DNA of 46,980 nt, from NCBI GenBank assembly GCA_902769705.1, contig CACXPX010000023.1:1-46980 (forward strand). The letters run 5' to 3'. Of the stretch, positions 6,808 through 15,839 are shown piece by piece. Position 1 is the first letter of the stretch. Each line of letters begins with the position of its first letter. This stretch comes from an uncultured Prevotellaceae bacterium. GTDB taxonomy: Bacteria > Bacteroidota > Bacteroidia > Bacteroidales > Bacteroidaceae. The position numbers and the translations under genes were made by a program. The notes under the pieces are model-generated. The model had not been told where the DNA came from, ran no database searches, and saw nothing but the letters and a program-made list of their open reading frames with translations.

Positions 6808-9800
6808 ATGAGGAGTTTCAAAGCAAAAAAAACAGCCTTGTGTGTGGGATTGTGCCTTTTCGGCATGACTTATGCGCAACAGGCTTCGGCAGCTGCTGAG
6901 TCAGTGGCTTCCGTGGAGCAAACGAAGCAGGCTACGGGTCAAGTAGTGGACGCTGAAGGTCCGCTGATCGGAGCCACAGTCATGGAGAAGGGTACCAGCA
7001 ACGGTACTGTTACCGACATCAACGGTAACTTCTCGCTAAACGTAAAGTCGGGCGCTACGCTCGTCATTTCTTATGTAGGCTACGTCACCCAGGAAATCAA
7101 GGCTGGCAGTGGCCTGCGCATCACCCTCGCAGAAGACGGACACTCGGTGAACGAGGTGGTTGTCATCGGTTATGGTACACAGCGCCGTGAGGCCGTCACC
7201 GGTTCGGTGGCCAATGTGAACGGCGAAAAACTGAACCAAATTGCAGCCTCCAACGCCGCACAAGCCCTGCAGGGACGCGTCGCCGGTGTGCTCATGACGC
7301 AGACTTCAACACAGCCTGGTGCCGAGATGCAAATCCGCATCCGTGGCCAGCGCTCGCTGAGTGCCAGCAATGACCCGCTGATTGTGCTCGACGGAATCCC
7401 CTTCATGGGTCAGCTCTCTGATATCAACCCCACAGACATCAAGTCGATGGACATCCTGAAGGATGCCTCTGCCACGGCCATCTACGGTTCGCGTGGTGCA
7501 AACGGTGTGATTATCATCACTACGGCCAAAGGCAGCCAAGGCACGCCCGCGCACGTTACATATAATGGCTATGTGAGCTTCAAGAAGGTGTTCCACAAAT
7601 ATCCAATGATGGACGGCCCCACCTTTGCCAAGTTCCGCAAGTATGCCGGTTTGTATCAGAATTCGCTCGACGAGAGTGACGACACCAACACCGACTGGCA
7701 GGACCTCTACTATCAGACAGGCGTAAGCCACAACCACGACTTGAGCGTTGCCGGTGGTACTAATGGCGGTAGCTACAGCTTCGGCGCCGGCTACTATCAC
7801 GACGAGTCGCCCGTTCCGACACAAGCCTACGACCGCATCTCTGTTCGCGGTAACTTCGACCAAATGGTAGGAAAGTGGTTCCGCTTCGGACTGAGCACCA
7901 ACAACAGCTATCGCAAGACGCAGGGCATAAACGACATGTATGGCGTGCTGAGCAAGAGCCCGCTGGCCAGCCCCTACGACGAAAATGGCAACCTGAAGCG
8001 CTATGTCACTCTGCCTGCCGACGACCAAACCGTGGTCACCAAGGAAGTGGTGGAAAGAGACAAGGAATTCTGGCTGAACGAGAACAAGGGTATCGGTTCT
8101 TACAACACTCTCTTCGGTGAGGTGAAATGCCCATGGGTTGAGGGCCTGAGCTATCGCATCAACATCGGTTTGAACTACCGCAGTTCGAAAGGCGGCAGCT
8201 TCACAGGAACAGGTATCAACAACAAGGACGCCAACAATCCTAACAGCGGAAGCATGAACGAGAACAACACATACAACTGGGCAGTTGAAAACCTCATCAC
8301 TTTCGACCGCACTTTCAACGATGTGCACAACCTGAATGTTGTCGGCATGTATTCTGCTGAGCAAACCACTTACGAGTCAACCGGAGCAAGTGCCCAATCT
8401 ATCTTCAACGACTCGTTCCTTTACTATGCCCTCGACCAAGCTTCTGGAGAGGTCAACCTGAACAACTACAACTACTGGCAGAGCGGCCTGATGTCTTGGA
8501 TGGGTCGTGTGATGTATTCTTATGACAACAAGTATATGGCATCTGTCGCCCTTCGTTCTGACGCTTCTTCACGTCTGGCAAAGGGAAGCCAGTGGCATAC
8601 ATATCCCGCAATCAGCGCAGGTTGGAACATCTCGCGCGAAAGCTTCATGGAGCCTATCACATGGGTGGACAACCTGAAGCTGCGCATTGGTTATGGTGAA
8701 ACATCTAACCAAAGCATCAACCCCTACTCCACACTCGGTGGACTGGCTACTCGCAACTATAACTTTGGCTCAACTTATAAGCCAGGATTCTTCGTTAACG
8801 CGCTCCCCAATACCGACCTCGGTTGGGAGTACTCAAAGACATGGAACTTCGGTCTCGACTTCTCACTGTTCGCAGGCCGTCTCTCTGGATCTTTCGAATA
8901 CTATGTCCAGAAGACCAACGACATTCTGCTCGACGTGTCGCTGCCTTCAACCTCTGGTGTAGGAAGCTTCACGGGTAACATCGGTAAGACGGAGAACAAG
9001 GGATGGGAGTTCACTTTGAACGGCATCATCATCGACAACAAGAACGGTTGGAACTGGGAGGCTGGCATCAACTTCTACCAGAACCGCAACAAGCTGACCG
9101 CCCTGGCATCGGGTGAAGACCGCGACGAGGGCAACCGCTGGTTTGTAGGCCATCCCATCGACGTCATCTACGACTACGAATACGAAGGCCTGTGGAACGA
9201 GAAAGACATCGTAACAGGCCCTGACGGCAAGACGAACCTCGACATCCTCGAGCCCGGTGGAAACCTCGGTATGATCAAGGTGAAGTACACTGGCGACTAC
9301 GACCAAAACGGCATGCCTACACGTCAGATTGGTGCTGACGACCGTCAGATTATGAGCATGGAGCCCGACTTGATTGGTGGTTTCAACTCGATTGTTGGCT
9401 ACAAAGGCTTCGACCTCACCGTGATTGGTGCCTTCCAGATTGGCGGCAAGGTGATCAGTGCCATCCACTCTTCTAACGGTTATCTGAACATGTTGACCGG
9501 ACGTCGCGGACAGCTCGACGTTGACTATTGGACAGAAGATAACACGGGTGCCAAGTATCCGAAACCCGGTGGCATCCAGAGCGGTGACAACCCCAAGTAT
9601 GGTTCTACGCTCGGCTACTTCAACGCTGGCTATCTGAAGATTCGCGCCATCACGCTCGGCTACAACTTCGACCGCCTGAAGGCTGTGAAGGACTTCGGTA
9701 TCAACCGTCTGCGCCTCTACGCTACGATCCAGAACCCGTTCGTGCTGTTCTCTCCGTTCAACAACGAATGCGGACTCGACCCCGAGACCAACTCTTGGGC

Positions 9801-9918
9801 AAACCAGAACACAGCTGTGGCCTATGGCGAATACTCCGGCAAGCACCGCATGCCTATTATTGGCTACAACACGCCTTCGACGCGTAACTTCCTCTTTGGT
9901 GTTAACGTGACATTCTGA
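6808..9918 (+). CDS. SusC-family TonB-dependent outer-membrane transporter
   Basis: Encodes 1036 residues. Features in order: signal peptide ending near ASA29; a carboxypeptidase-D-like regulatory domain (about 42-110, GPLIGATVMEKGTSNGTVTDINGNF); a SusC signature and TonB-box-like segment (VNEVVVIGYGTQRR); a plug domain (AAQALQGRVAGV, LIVLDGIPF, ILKDASATAIYGSRGANGVI); and a long beta-barrel ending in aromatic VNVTF. It imports oligosaccharides across the outer membrane using TonB energy, together with the SusD lipoprotein encoded 46 bases downstream. The gene order HTCS-susC-susD-GH115 indicates a glycan-utilisation locus. The substrate is inferred as glucuronoxylan oligosaccharides from the GH115. 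Confidence 0.96.
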   Translation: MRSFKAKKTALCVGLCLFGMTYAQQASAAAESVASVEQTKQATGQVVDAEGPLIGATVMEKGTSNGTVTDINGNFSLNVKSGATLVISYVGYVTQEIKAGSGLRITLAEDGHSVNEVVVIGYGTQRREAVTGSVANVNGEKLNQIAASNAAQALQGRVAGVLMTQTSTQPGAEMQIRIRGQRSLSASNDPLIVLDGIPFMGQLSDINPTDIKSMDILKDASATAIYGSRGANGVIIITTAKGSQGTPAHVTYNGYVSFKKVFHKYPMMDGPTFAKFRKYAGLYQNSLDESDDTNTDWQDLYYQTGVSHNHDLSVAGGTNGGSYSFGAGYYHDESPVPTQAYDRISVRGNFDQMVGKWFRFGLSTNNSYRKTQGINDMYGVLSKSPLASPYDENGNLKRYVTLPADDQTVVTKEVVERDKEFWLNENKGIGSYNTLFGEVKCPWVEGLSYRINIGLNYRSSKGGSFTGTGINNKDANNPNSGSMNENNTYNWAVENLITFDRTFNDVHNLNVVGMYSAEQTTYESTGASAQSIFNDSFLYYALDQASGEVNLNNYNYWQSGLMSWMGRVMYSYDNKYMASVALRSDASSRLAKGSQWHTYPAISAGWNISRESFMEPITWVDNLKLRIGYGETSNQSINPYSTLGGLATRNYNFGSTYKPGFFVNALPNTDLGWEYSKTWNFGLDFSLFAGRLSGSFEYYVQKTNDILLDVSLPSTSGVGSFTGNIGKTENKGWEFTLNGIIIDNKNGWNWEAGINFYQNRNKLTALASGEDRDEGNRWFVGHPIDVIYDYEYEGLWNEKDIVTGPDGKTNLDILEPGGNLGMIKVKYTGDYDQNGMPTRQIGADDRQIMSMEPDLIGGFNSIVGYKGFDLTVIGAFQIGGKVISAIHSSNGYLNMLTGRRGQLDVDYWTEDNTGAKYPKPGGIQSGDNPKYGSTLGYFNAGYLKIRAITLGYNFDRLKAVKDFGINRLRLYATIQNPFVLFSPFNNECGLDPETNSWANQNTAVAYGEYSGKHRMPIIGYNTPSTRNFLFGVNVTF

Positions 9919-9964
9919 TTGAACAACGACCTTTCAGAATTAATAACCTACAATTGATATTCAA

Positions 9965-11956
9965 ATGAAAAAATTAAAGCATATAAAAATGAAAACAAAT
10001 AGTTTCAAAAAGTGGGGAGTCATTTGCATTCTTGGTGCTATGCTGGCTTCTTCTTGCTCCGACATTTTAGACGAAGAACCGCGCAGCAAATTGGTTCCGT
10101 CTTTCTTCACCACGAAGACGGGAATTGAGGGCGGTCTGACTTCGCTTTATGCCCACCTGCGCTATTTCTATGGCAATGGCTACTATTTGAACAGCCTTGA
10201 GACAGGTACTGACGAATACACCTACGGACAATCGGCCGACGGCAACTTCAAGGATGCCGACCTCTCGGGCGTGGGCTCCATGACTCCGACAAACAGTATT
10301 GCCGGTGGCTGCTGGGGAGAGGCGTTTACATGTATCAACACAGCAAGCGGTATCATCGAAAACGGTGCCGAGGCTGGCATCGACGCTTCGCTGTTGGCAG
10401 AGGCCTACTTCTTCCGCGCCTTCGACTACTTCCTCTTGGTGCAGACCTACGGTGGTGTGCCCCTGGATCTGGGCGCTGGCGAACTGAAGTTCAACACCTC
10501 AAAGGTTCGTACTTCGGTGCGTAACACCGTTCCCGAGGTCTATGCTGCCATCTTCGCTGATTTGGAGAAGGCTATTGCCGACCTGCCCGAGAAACCTCGT
10601 CAGACTGGCACTGCCACGAAGAACCTGGCACGCCTGTATCTCTCGAAGGCCTATCTGACCTACGCTTGGTGGTTGCAGAACCCGAACCAGATTCCCACCT
10701 ATCCCGAGTGCTCTCGCGATGCAAGCCAAGCCAACAACTACTTCCAGAAGGCTTACGACATTGCAATGCAAGCCATCAACAACCCTGGACCTTATAAGCT
10801 GCAGGAGACATTCTACGATGTGAACGTGGCAACCAACGACCGCAACGCTGAAATCATGCTCTATGCTGATCACGACGAGAACGAGAAGTATGGAAATGGT
10901 GGCGCCGGCTACGGATGGGGAGGCGGTGGTTCACCTGAGAACTTCGCCTACTGGATGGAGACTTGGAACTACACCGAGATGATTGCCAAAGCCAAGGATA
11001 AGGAAGGTAAGGATATAACCCTGAACCCCGTCCAGCGCGAGGCTGTGCAGGCTCTGGGCCGTCCTTGGACACGTATGGCTCCTATTGCTGACAACTTCAT
11101 GGAAGGTGGCGTATGGGAAGATGCTGTGAAAGCTATCGACTCTCGCTACGACGCAACTTTCACCCTGCGCTATCACACCAACTGGCAGAAGGCAGGTGGA
11201 GACAACGCATCCATCATGTTTGTACAAGGTGCAAACGGTCAGCAAGTCAAGCATGGCGACGTTTACTTCAGCTGGGTTCCCGAGAGCGAGGACAGCAAGA
11301 TCAACTACACCGGTGCTGACGGCAAACTCGGCTTCGGCGAGATGGCAGGTCGTCCCGACTTCGTAGTAGCTGTGAACCATATCAGCCGCAAGAAGTATCC
11401 CATCAACTGGAAGATTGGCATCTATCGCACCGACAACAATGGTGGTCTGGGTTCGAAGGTGAACGGTGGTAGCCCACGTCCTTGGAACATTGCCAAGTTC
11501 TCCGAGTTCTATCTCATTGCTGCCGAGGCTGCTGTGAAACTGGGTAAGAACGACGATGCCAAGAAGCTCGTGAACGTGCTTCGCGCCCGTGCCGGTAAGC
11601 AGAACTTCAGCCAGAACGACAACGTCAAATTAGACCAGCCGATTGATAACAGCGCCGCCATGTTGGCTGCCACGCCAGAAACCATCACCATCGACTACAT
11701 CCTCGACGAGCGTAGCCGTGAGTTCTGGGGCGAGGGCTACCGCTGGTTCGACCTCGTGCGCACCCAGAAGTGGGCAGAGCGTGCTGGAACCTATCGCATC
11801 GCTGGCAGCAATCCTACCGACAAGGATTTGCAGACCTTCAGGCGCGACATCCCCGTCGGTTACTACCTCCGTCCAATCCCACAGGGACAGTTGGATGGCA
11901 TGGAAATGGACGACGAGGCAAAGAAAGCCTACCAGAATCCTGCTTACAGAAATTAA
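9965..11956 (+). CDS. SusD-family glycan-binding lipoprotein
   Basis: Encodes 663 residues. A lipoprotein signal ends in the lipobox ASSC (Cys about residue 31), followed by SDILDEEPRS, a typical SusD start. TPR-like helices (AEAYFFRAFDYFLLVQTYGGVPL) and the C-terminal signature (DYILDERSREFWGEGYRWFDLVRTQKW, then YLRPIPQGQLD) are conserved SusD features. It sits on the cell surface, caps the SusC barrel and delivers oligosaccharides. An alternative start at 9989 (MKTNSFKKW) would give a more usual signal-peptide length; the ATG at 9965 is kept because it is also in frame and well placed behind susC. Confidence 0.95.
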   Translation: MKKLKHIKMKTNSFKKWGVICILGAMLASSCSDILDEEPRSKLVPSFFTTKTGIEGGLTSLYAHLRYFYGNGYYLNSLETGTDEYTYGQSADGNFKDADLSGVGSMTPTNSIAGGCWGEAFTCINTASGIIENGAEAGIDASLLAEAYFFRAFDYFLLVQTYGGVPLDLGAGELKFNTSKVRTSVRNTVPEVYAAIFADLEKAIADLPEKPRQTGTATKNLARLYLSKAYLTYAWWLQNPNQIPTYPECSRDASQANNYFQKAYDIAMQAINNPGPYKLQETFYDVNVATNDRNAEIMLYADHDENEKYGNGGAGYGWGGGGSPENFAYWMETWNYTEMIAKAKDKEGKDITLNPVQREAVQALGRPWTRMAPIADNFMEGGVWEDAVKAIDSRYDATFTLRYHTNWQKAGGDNASIMFVQGANGQQVKHGDVYFSWVPESEDSKINYTGADGKLGFGEMAGRPDFVVAVNHISRKKYPINWKIGIYRTDNNGGLGSKVNGGSPRPWNIAKFSEFYLIAAEAAVKLGKNDDAKKLVNVLRARAGKQNFSQNDNVKLDQPIDNSAAMLAATPETITIDYILDERSREFWGEGYRWFDLVRTQKWAERAGTYRIAGSNPTDKDLQTFRRDIPVGYYLRPIPQGQLDGMEMDDEAKKAYQNPAYRN

Positions 11957-11973
11957 TAAGTTATTGCATTTCA

Positions 11974-12010
11974 ACACCAGCCACTCCATAGGTCAGTGGC
12001 TGGTGTCTTT
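11974..12010 (+). terminator. Hairpin between susD and the GH115 gene (partial terminator)
   Basis: ACACCAGCCACT (11974-11985) pairs perfectly with AGTGGCTGGTGT (11995-12006) around a 9-base loop, followed by CTTT. The T run is short, so read-through into the GH115 gene 35 bases later is likely. No separate promoter is visible for GH115. The hairpin may act as an attenuator or as an mRNA 3'-end stabiliser for susCD. Confidence 0.7.
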
Positions 12011-12044
12011 CATCGATTTCTGATTGAGAAATACGAAAACAAAC

Positions 12045-14519
12045 ATGAAAAAAACTTGGATATTATTCCTTCTACTAACGTTGGTCCGGGGAATGAGTGC
12101 TGCTGAGCAGTTCGTTGTGTTTCAGACTTCGGCCGACGCACTCTCGCTGAAAGACGCGGGCGTGGCGTTCGACACCAAGGAGCATAGCTGCGTGCAGCTC
12201 GCTGTTGCCAATCTGCTTCAGGATTTCCAGCGCGTGTTCGTCAGCGCACAGCATCCTTCGGCCAACAAACAAATCATTGTAGGCACCGTCGGTGTGAACA
12301 AGCAAATCGACCAGTGGGTGAAAAAGGGTGAGCTTCGCGACTTGAAAGGCAAAACCGAGAAGTACATCATCAAGACGATTGGCGACCAAATTGTCATTGC
12401 CGGCAGCGACAAGCGAGGCACCGTCTTCGGCATCTACGAGCTGTCGAGGCAGATGGGCGTTTCGCCTTGGTATTATTGGGCTGACGTGCCGACAGAGAAA
12501 CACGAGAACGTATATATAAAGAAAGGTGAATATACCGACGGCGAACCCAGCGTGCGCTACCGCGGCATCTTCCTCAACGACGAGGCTCCGTGCCTCACGT
12601 CATGGGTGAAGAACACCTTCGGAACCGACTACGGCGACCATCGTTTCTACGAGAAGGTCTTCGAGCTGATTCTGCGTCTGAAGGGCAACTTCATGTGGCC
12701 CGCCATGTGGGGTTGGGCTTTCTATGCCGACGACCCCGAGAACCTGAAGACGGCCGACGCGATGGGCGTGATTATGGGCACTTCCCACCACGAGCCCATG
12801 GCCCGCAACCATCAGGAGTATGCACGCCATCGCAACGAGTGGGGAGCCTGGAACTACCAGACGAACAAGGCCAATCTTGACCGCTTCTTCCGCGAGGGCA
12901 TCGAACGCATGAACGGCACCGACGACATCGTGACGATTGGCATGCGTGGCGACGGCGACGAAGCCATGAGCGAGACGGCCGACACGAAGCTCATGGAGAG
13001 CATCATCGAAAACCAGCGCCGCATCATCAAGGAAGTGACAGGTAAGCCTGCCGAGAAGACCACCCAGGTGTGGGCGCTTTACAAGGAGGTGCAAGACTAC
13101 TACGACGCCGGACTCCGCGTGCCCGACGACGTCATGATTCTCATCAGCGACGACAACTGGGGCGACATCCGACGGGTGCCCACCGCTGCCGAGCGCAGTC
13201 GCAAGGGCGGATGGGGCATCTACTACCACGTCGACTACGTGGGCGCTCCCCGCAATTCGAAATGGTTGAACGTCACGCAGACGCAGCAGATGTTCGAGCA
13301 GCTGTCGCTGGCCTACGACTTCGGCATCCAGCGCATGTGGATTCTCAACGTGGGCGACCTCAAGCCCATGGAATACCCCATCCAGTTGTTCATGGACATG
13401 GCGTGGAACCCGAAGGAGTACACCCTGCAGAACGTCACCGACCACACCCTGCGCTTCTTCCGTTCCGTATTCAGCGACACCGTTGCCGAGGAAGCCGCCG
13501 ACATCTACAACCGCAACTGCCAATACATGGCTCGCGTGACACCCGAGATGCTCGACGCACACACCTATAACGTGGAGTCGGGCGAATGGCGGCAGGTGGC
13601 CGACGACTACCAGCGGCTGGAGCTCCGCGCACTGCGCCTCTACGACGACATTCCCGCCGAGGCCCGCGACTTCTATCGCCAGCTGGTGCTCTTCCCCGTG
13701 CAGGCGATGGCCAATCTCTACGATATGTACTACGCACAGGCCATGAACCAGTATCTCTCTGCCCGCAAGAATCCTGATGCCAACATGTGGGCACAGCGCG
13801 TGGCACAAACCTTCCGTCGCGACTCGCTGCTCTGTGCTGCTTACAATCACGAGATCGCCGGAGGCAAGTGGAATGGAATGATGACGCAGAAGCACATCGG
13901 CTACCGCAACTGGAACGACAACTTCCGTGCCGACACCCAACCGCGCACGTCGCTCGTCGAAACTGACGGAGCAGTGGGCGGCTACAGTTTCTCCCACGAC
14001 AACGGCTACGTCTCCATCGAGGCCGAGCACTTCTACAGTGCCACAGCCGCCGAGGGCACCGCCTGGAGCATCTATCCCTACTACGGCCGCACACGCAGCG
14101 CCGTCGCCCTGACGCCCTACACGAAGCCCGTGGGCAATGCTTCGCTCACCTATCGCTTCACGCTGCCTGCCGACGCTCCCAAGACGGTCAAGGTGCACGT
14201 CGTGGTGAAATCCACCCTCGACTTCCAGAATGTGGGCGGCCACGAGTGTGCAGTCAGTATCGACGGCAAGGAGTCTCAGGTCATCAACTTCAACAAGACG
14301 CTCGTCGACCGTCAGCCCTACATGTACTCCGACTACTATCCCGCTGTGGCACGCCGCATCGTCGAAAAGGTGGTGGAAGTGCCCGTTGGCGAGGGTTCGG
14401 ACCACGAGTTGACACTGCAACCCAAACACCCGGGCATCGTCTTCGAGAAGATTGTCGTGGACTGGGGCGGCTACAAACCGTCCTACCTCTTCATGAACGA
14501 GTCGCCCTGCAAGAGATAG
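12045..14519 (+). CDS. Glycoside hydrolase family 115 alpha-glucuronidase
   Basis: Encodes 824 residues from the ATG at 12045; an earlier in-frame TTG at 12024 lies inside the tail of the upstream hairpin region and is unlikely. A signal peptide (MKKTWILFLLLTLVRGMSA) predicts export. GH115 hallmarks are seen: YRGIFLNDEAPCL, KGNFMWPAMWGWAF, GVIMGTSHHEPMARN, IGMRGDGDEAMS and ISDDNWGDIRR in the catalytic region (about 150-500), a helical segment, and a C-terminal domain containing YVSIEAEHF. GH115 enzymes remove (4-O-methyl-)glucuronic acid from xylan, including internal residues. It is the only catabolic enzyme in this PUL, so backbone xylanases must be encoded elsewhere. Confidence 0.93.
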   Translation: MKKTWILFLLLTLVRGMSAAEQFVVFQTSADALSLKDAGVAFDTKEHSCVQLAVANLLQDFQRVFVSAQHPSANKQIIVGTVGVNKQIDQWVKKGELRDLKGKTEKYIIKTIGDQIVIAGSDKRGTVFGIYELSRQMGVSPWYYWADVPTEKHENVYIKKGEYTDGEPSVRYRGIFLNDEAPCLTSWVKNTFGTDYGDHRFYEKVFELILRLKGNFMWPAMWGWAFYADDPENLKTADAMGVIMGTSHHEPMARNHQEYARHRNEWGAWNYQTNKANLDRFFREGIERMNGTDDIVTIGMRGDGDEAMSETADTKLMESIIENQRRIIKEVTGKPAEKTTQVWALYKEVQDYYDAGLRVPDDVMILISDDNWGDIRRVPTAAERSRKGGWGIYYHVDYVGAPRNSKWLNVTQTQQMFEQLSLAYDFGIQRMWILNVGDLKPMEYPIQLFMDMAWNPKEYTLQNVTDHTLRFFRSVFSDTVAEEAADIYNRNCQYMARVTPEMLDAHTYNVESGEWRQVADDYQRLELRALRLYDDIPAEARDFYRQLVLFPVQAMANLYDMYYAQAMNQYLSARKNPDANMWAQRVAQTFRRDSLLCAAYNHEIAGGKWNGMMTQKHIGYRNWNDNFRADTQPRTSLVETDGAVGGYSFSHDNGYVSIEAEHFYSATAAEGTAWSIYPYYGRTRSAVALTPYTKPVGNASLTYRFTLPADAPKTVKVHVVVKSTLDFQNVGGHECAVSIDGKESQVINFNKTLVDRQPYMYSDYYPAVARRIVEKVVEVPVGEGSDHELTLQPKHPGIVFEKIVVDWGGYKPSYLFMNESPCKR

Positions 14520-14584
14520 ACTCTCCTGCTTCAAAATCGAATCGTATTTTCCTTATATAAGTTAGTTAATTTAGAGTTTCAGGT

Positions 14585-14614
14585 AAGGTCGGCGAAGCGC
14601 GCCGGCCTTTTTTT
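14585..14614 (+). terminator. Intrinsic terminator of the PUL
   Basis: AAGGTCGGCG (14585-14594) pairs with CGCCGGCCTT (14600-14609), including one G-T pair, around a 5-base loop, followed by a run of T to about 14614. Confidence 0.88.
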
Positions 14615-14647
14615 ATCAATAAAAAAACGGCACTTGCCTCATCTGAG

Positions 14648-14735
14648 GCCGTCACACCATCCACCTGATGCCGCTACACACACCACCTGACGGCCTTACA
14701 TGTTACATGTGCAGGCGTCAGAAGATAGAAGTACC
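14648..14735. repeat. Degenerate tandem repeat with 22-bp period (locus 1)
   Basis: Four consecutive 22-base segments (14648-14669, 14670-14691, 14692-14713, 14714-14735) start GCCGTCAC, GCCGCTAC, GGCCTTAC and GGCGTCAG. The first two share ACCTGA at their ends and the third contains ACATGTTACATGT. AGGCCGTCA (14646-14654) and TGACGGCCT (14688-14696) are inverted repeats. It lies between convergent genes (GH115 and menE), after the PUL terminator. It resembles the much cleaner 22-bp arrays at 38020-38129 and 46706-46771 in period and ACATGT content; homology is probable but weaker. Confidence 0.5.
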
Positions 14736-14749
14736 AACGAGGTGACGCC

Positions 14750-15733
14750 TCACTGGGCGCTTGCCATTCGCTCGGCAAGAATGCGCGACGGCTTCCCCGT
14801 CTCCGTCTTCGGGATGCTGTCCACATGCAGATAGTGGCGGGGCTGCCAATGCTTGGGAAGCCTCTCGCTGCAGATGCGACGGCACTCTTCCACGTCGCCC
14901 TCAGTGAGCATCACCACGCACTCGCCGAACTTCTCATCGCTCCGTTTCGTGATGACGAACTCCGCATCCAAATGGCGCGCCAAGAGCCGCTCCACCTCCT
15001 CCACCTGTATCTTGATGCCTCCCGAGCAAATCACGTTGTCGCGTCGCCCCAGAATGCGGAAAACCGTCTTTCCGCCCCTGGTCTGCAGCTCGGCAATGTC
15101 GTTGGTGGTCAAAGTTCCGTCGCACACATGCGGCGCGTCAATCACGAGGCACCCCTCTTCGTTCACCGCAACCTCCACCCCCTCGAACGGTGTGTACCAC
15201 TCGCTGCGGCCGCTGCCGTTGAGCCGGCGCAGCGCCACGTGCGACAGCGTTTCCGTCATTCCATACGTGCTCCACACGGCATTCGGGAAATCCTTCAGCG
15301 CCTCTGCCAGCGCGTCATCAATGGGTCCGCCGCCGATAATCAGATGTCGGATGCCCATCAGCCGCTCGCGCTCCTCAGGCACCTGCAGCGAATTCCACAC
15401 CTGCAGCGGCACCATCGCCGCGAAGGAAAGATTATCATAGAGGAGAGAGTCTTTCAAGGGATGCCCACTCGGCTCCACGCTGATGAGCTCCAGCCTGCGC
15501 ACCAGCGAGCGCACCACCATCATCTTTCCGGCGATATAGTCGAGAGGCAGGCAGAGCAGCGCCCTGTCGCCTTCGCGCAAGCTCAGAAAGTCGCACGTCA
15601 TACGTGCCGACGCCTCCATGCGCCGCTTCTCCACCCACAGCGGCTTCGGAGCGCCCGTCGAGCCACTCGTGTGCACCAACAACCGATCTGAACCGTTGTT
15701 CCATTCGGCAAGAAATTCATCTAAGCTCATCAT
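14750..15733 (-). CDS. menE: o-Succinylbenzoate-CoA ligase MenE
   Basis: Activates o-succinylbenzoate with ATP and CoA in menaquinone synthesis, in the cytoplasm. ANL-superfamily motifs are clear: P-loop-like LLVHTSGSTGAPKPL near the start, STYGMTETLSH, ILGRRDNVICSGGIKI, and the C-terminal catalytic lysine region PKTETGKPSR. The length of 327 residues is short for MenE; it begins almost at the P-loop and lacks most of the N-terminal region of longer ligases. The start is set at 15733 (MMSLDEF; 15730 is also possible), because further upstream the frame runs into the divergent GH20 gene and turns non-protein-like. The -7 promoter box at 15741-15748 leaves almost no leader. It is separated from the other men genes by three plus-strand genes. 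Confidence 0.9.
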   Translation of the reverse strand: MMSLDEFLAEWNNGSDRLLVHTSGSTGAPKPLWVEKRRMEASARMTCDFLSLREGDRALLCLPLDYIAGKMMVVRSLVRRLELISVEPSGHPLKDSLLYDNLSFAAMVPLQVWNSLQVPEERERLMGIRHLIIGGGPIDDALAEALKDFPNAVWSTYGMTETLSHVALRRLNGSGRSEWYTPFEGVEVAVNEEGCLVIDAPHVCDGTLTTNDIAELQTRGGKTVFRILGRRDNVICSGGIKIQVEEVERLLARHLDAEFVITKRSDEKFGECVVMLTEGDVEECRRICSERLPKHWQPRHYLHVDSIPKTETGKPSRILAERMASAQ

Positions 15734-15740
15734 ACAAATA

Positions 15741-15748
15741 CAAAAGTA
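15741..15748 (-). promoter_or_regulatory. Candidate -7 box for menE
   Basis: Read on the minus strand this is TACTTTTG, matching TAnnTTTG. It ends only 7 bases before the first ATG, implying a nearly leaderless mRNA. No clear -33 box is seen. Confidence 0.45.
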
Positions 15749-15788
15749 TAAAAAAAATGCCATTTCATCATCATTATTTTGCCAATTG

Positions 15789-15819
15789 TTGCGACAAACG
15801 ACATTTTTTAGTATATTTG
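15789..15819 (+). promoter_or_regulatory. Promoter for the GH20 gene
   Basis: TTG at 15789-15791 and TATATTTG at 15812-15819 are separated by 20 bases. The GH20 start codon follows 20 bases after the box, giving a short leader. It overlaps the divergent menE promoter region. Confidence 0.6.
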
Positions 15820-15839
15820 CAAAGTAAAATGCCCATATC

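Noticed and set aside
12600-14534. 644-residue minus-strand ORF
   Set aside because: Antisense shadow of the GH115 gene, which has clear family motifs.
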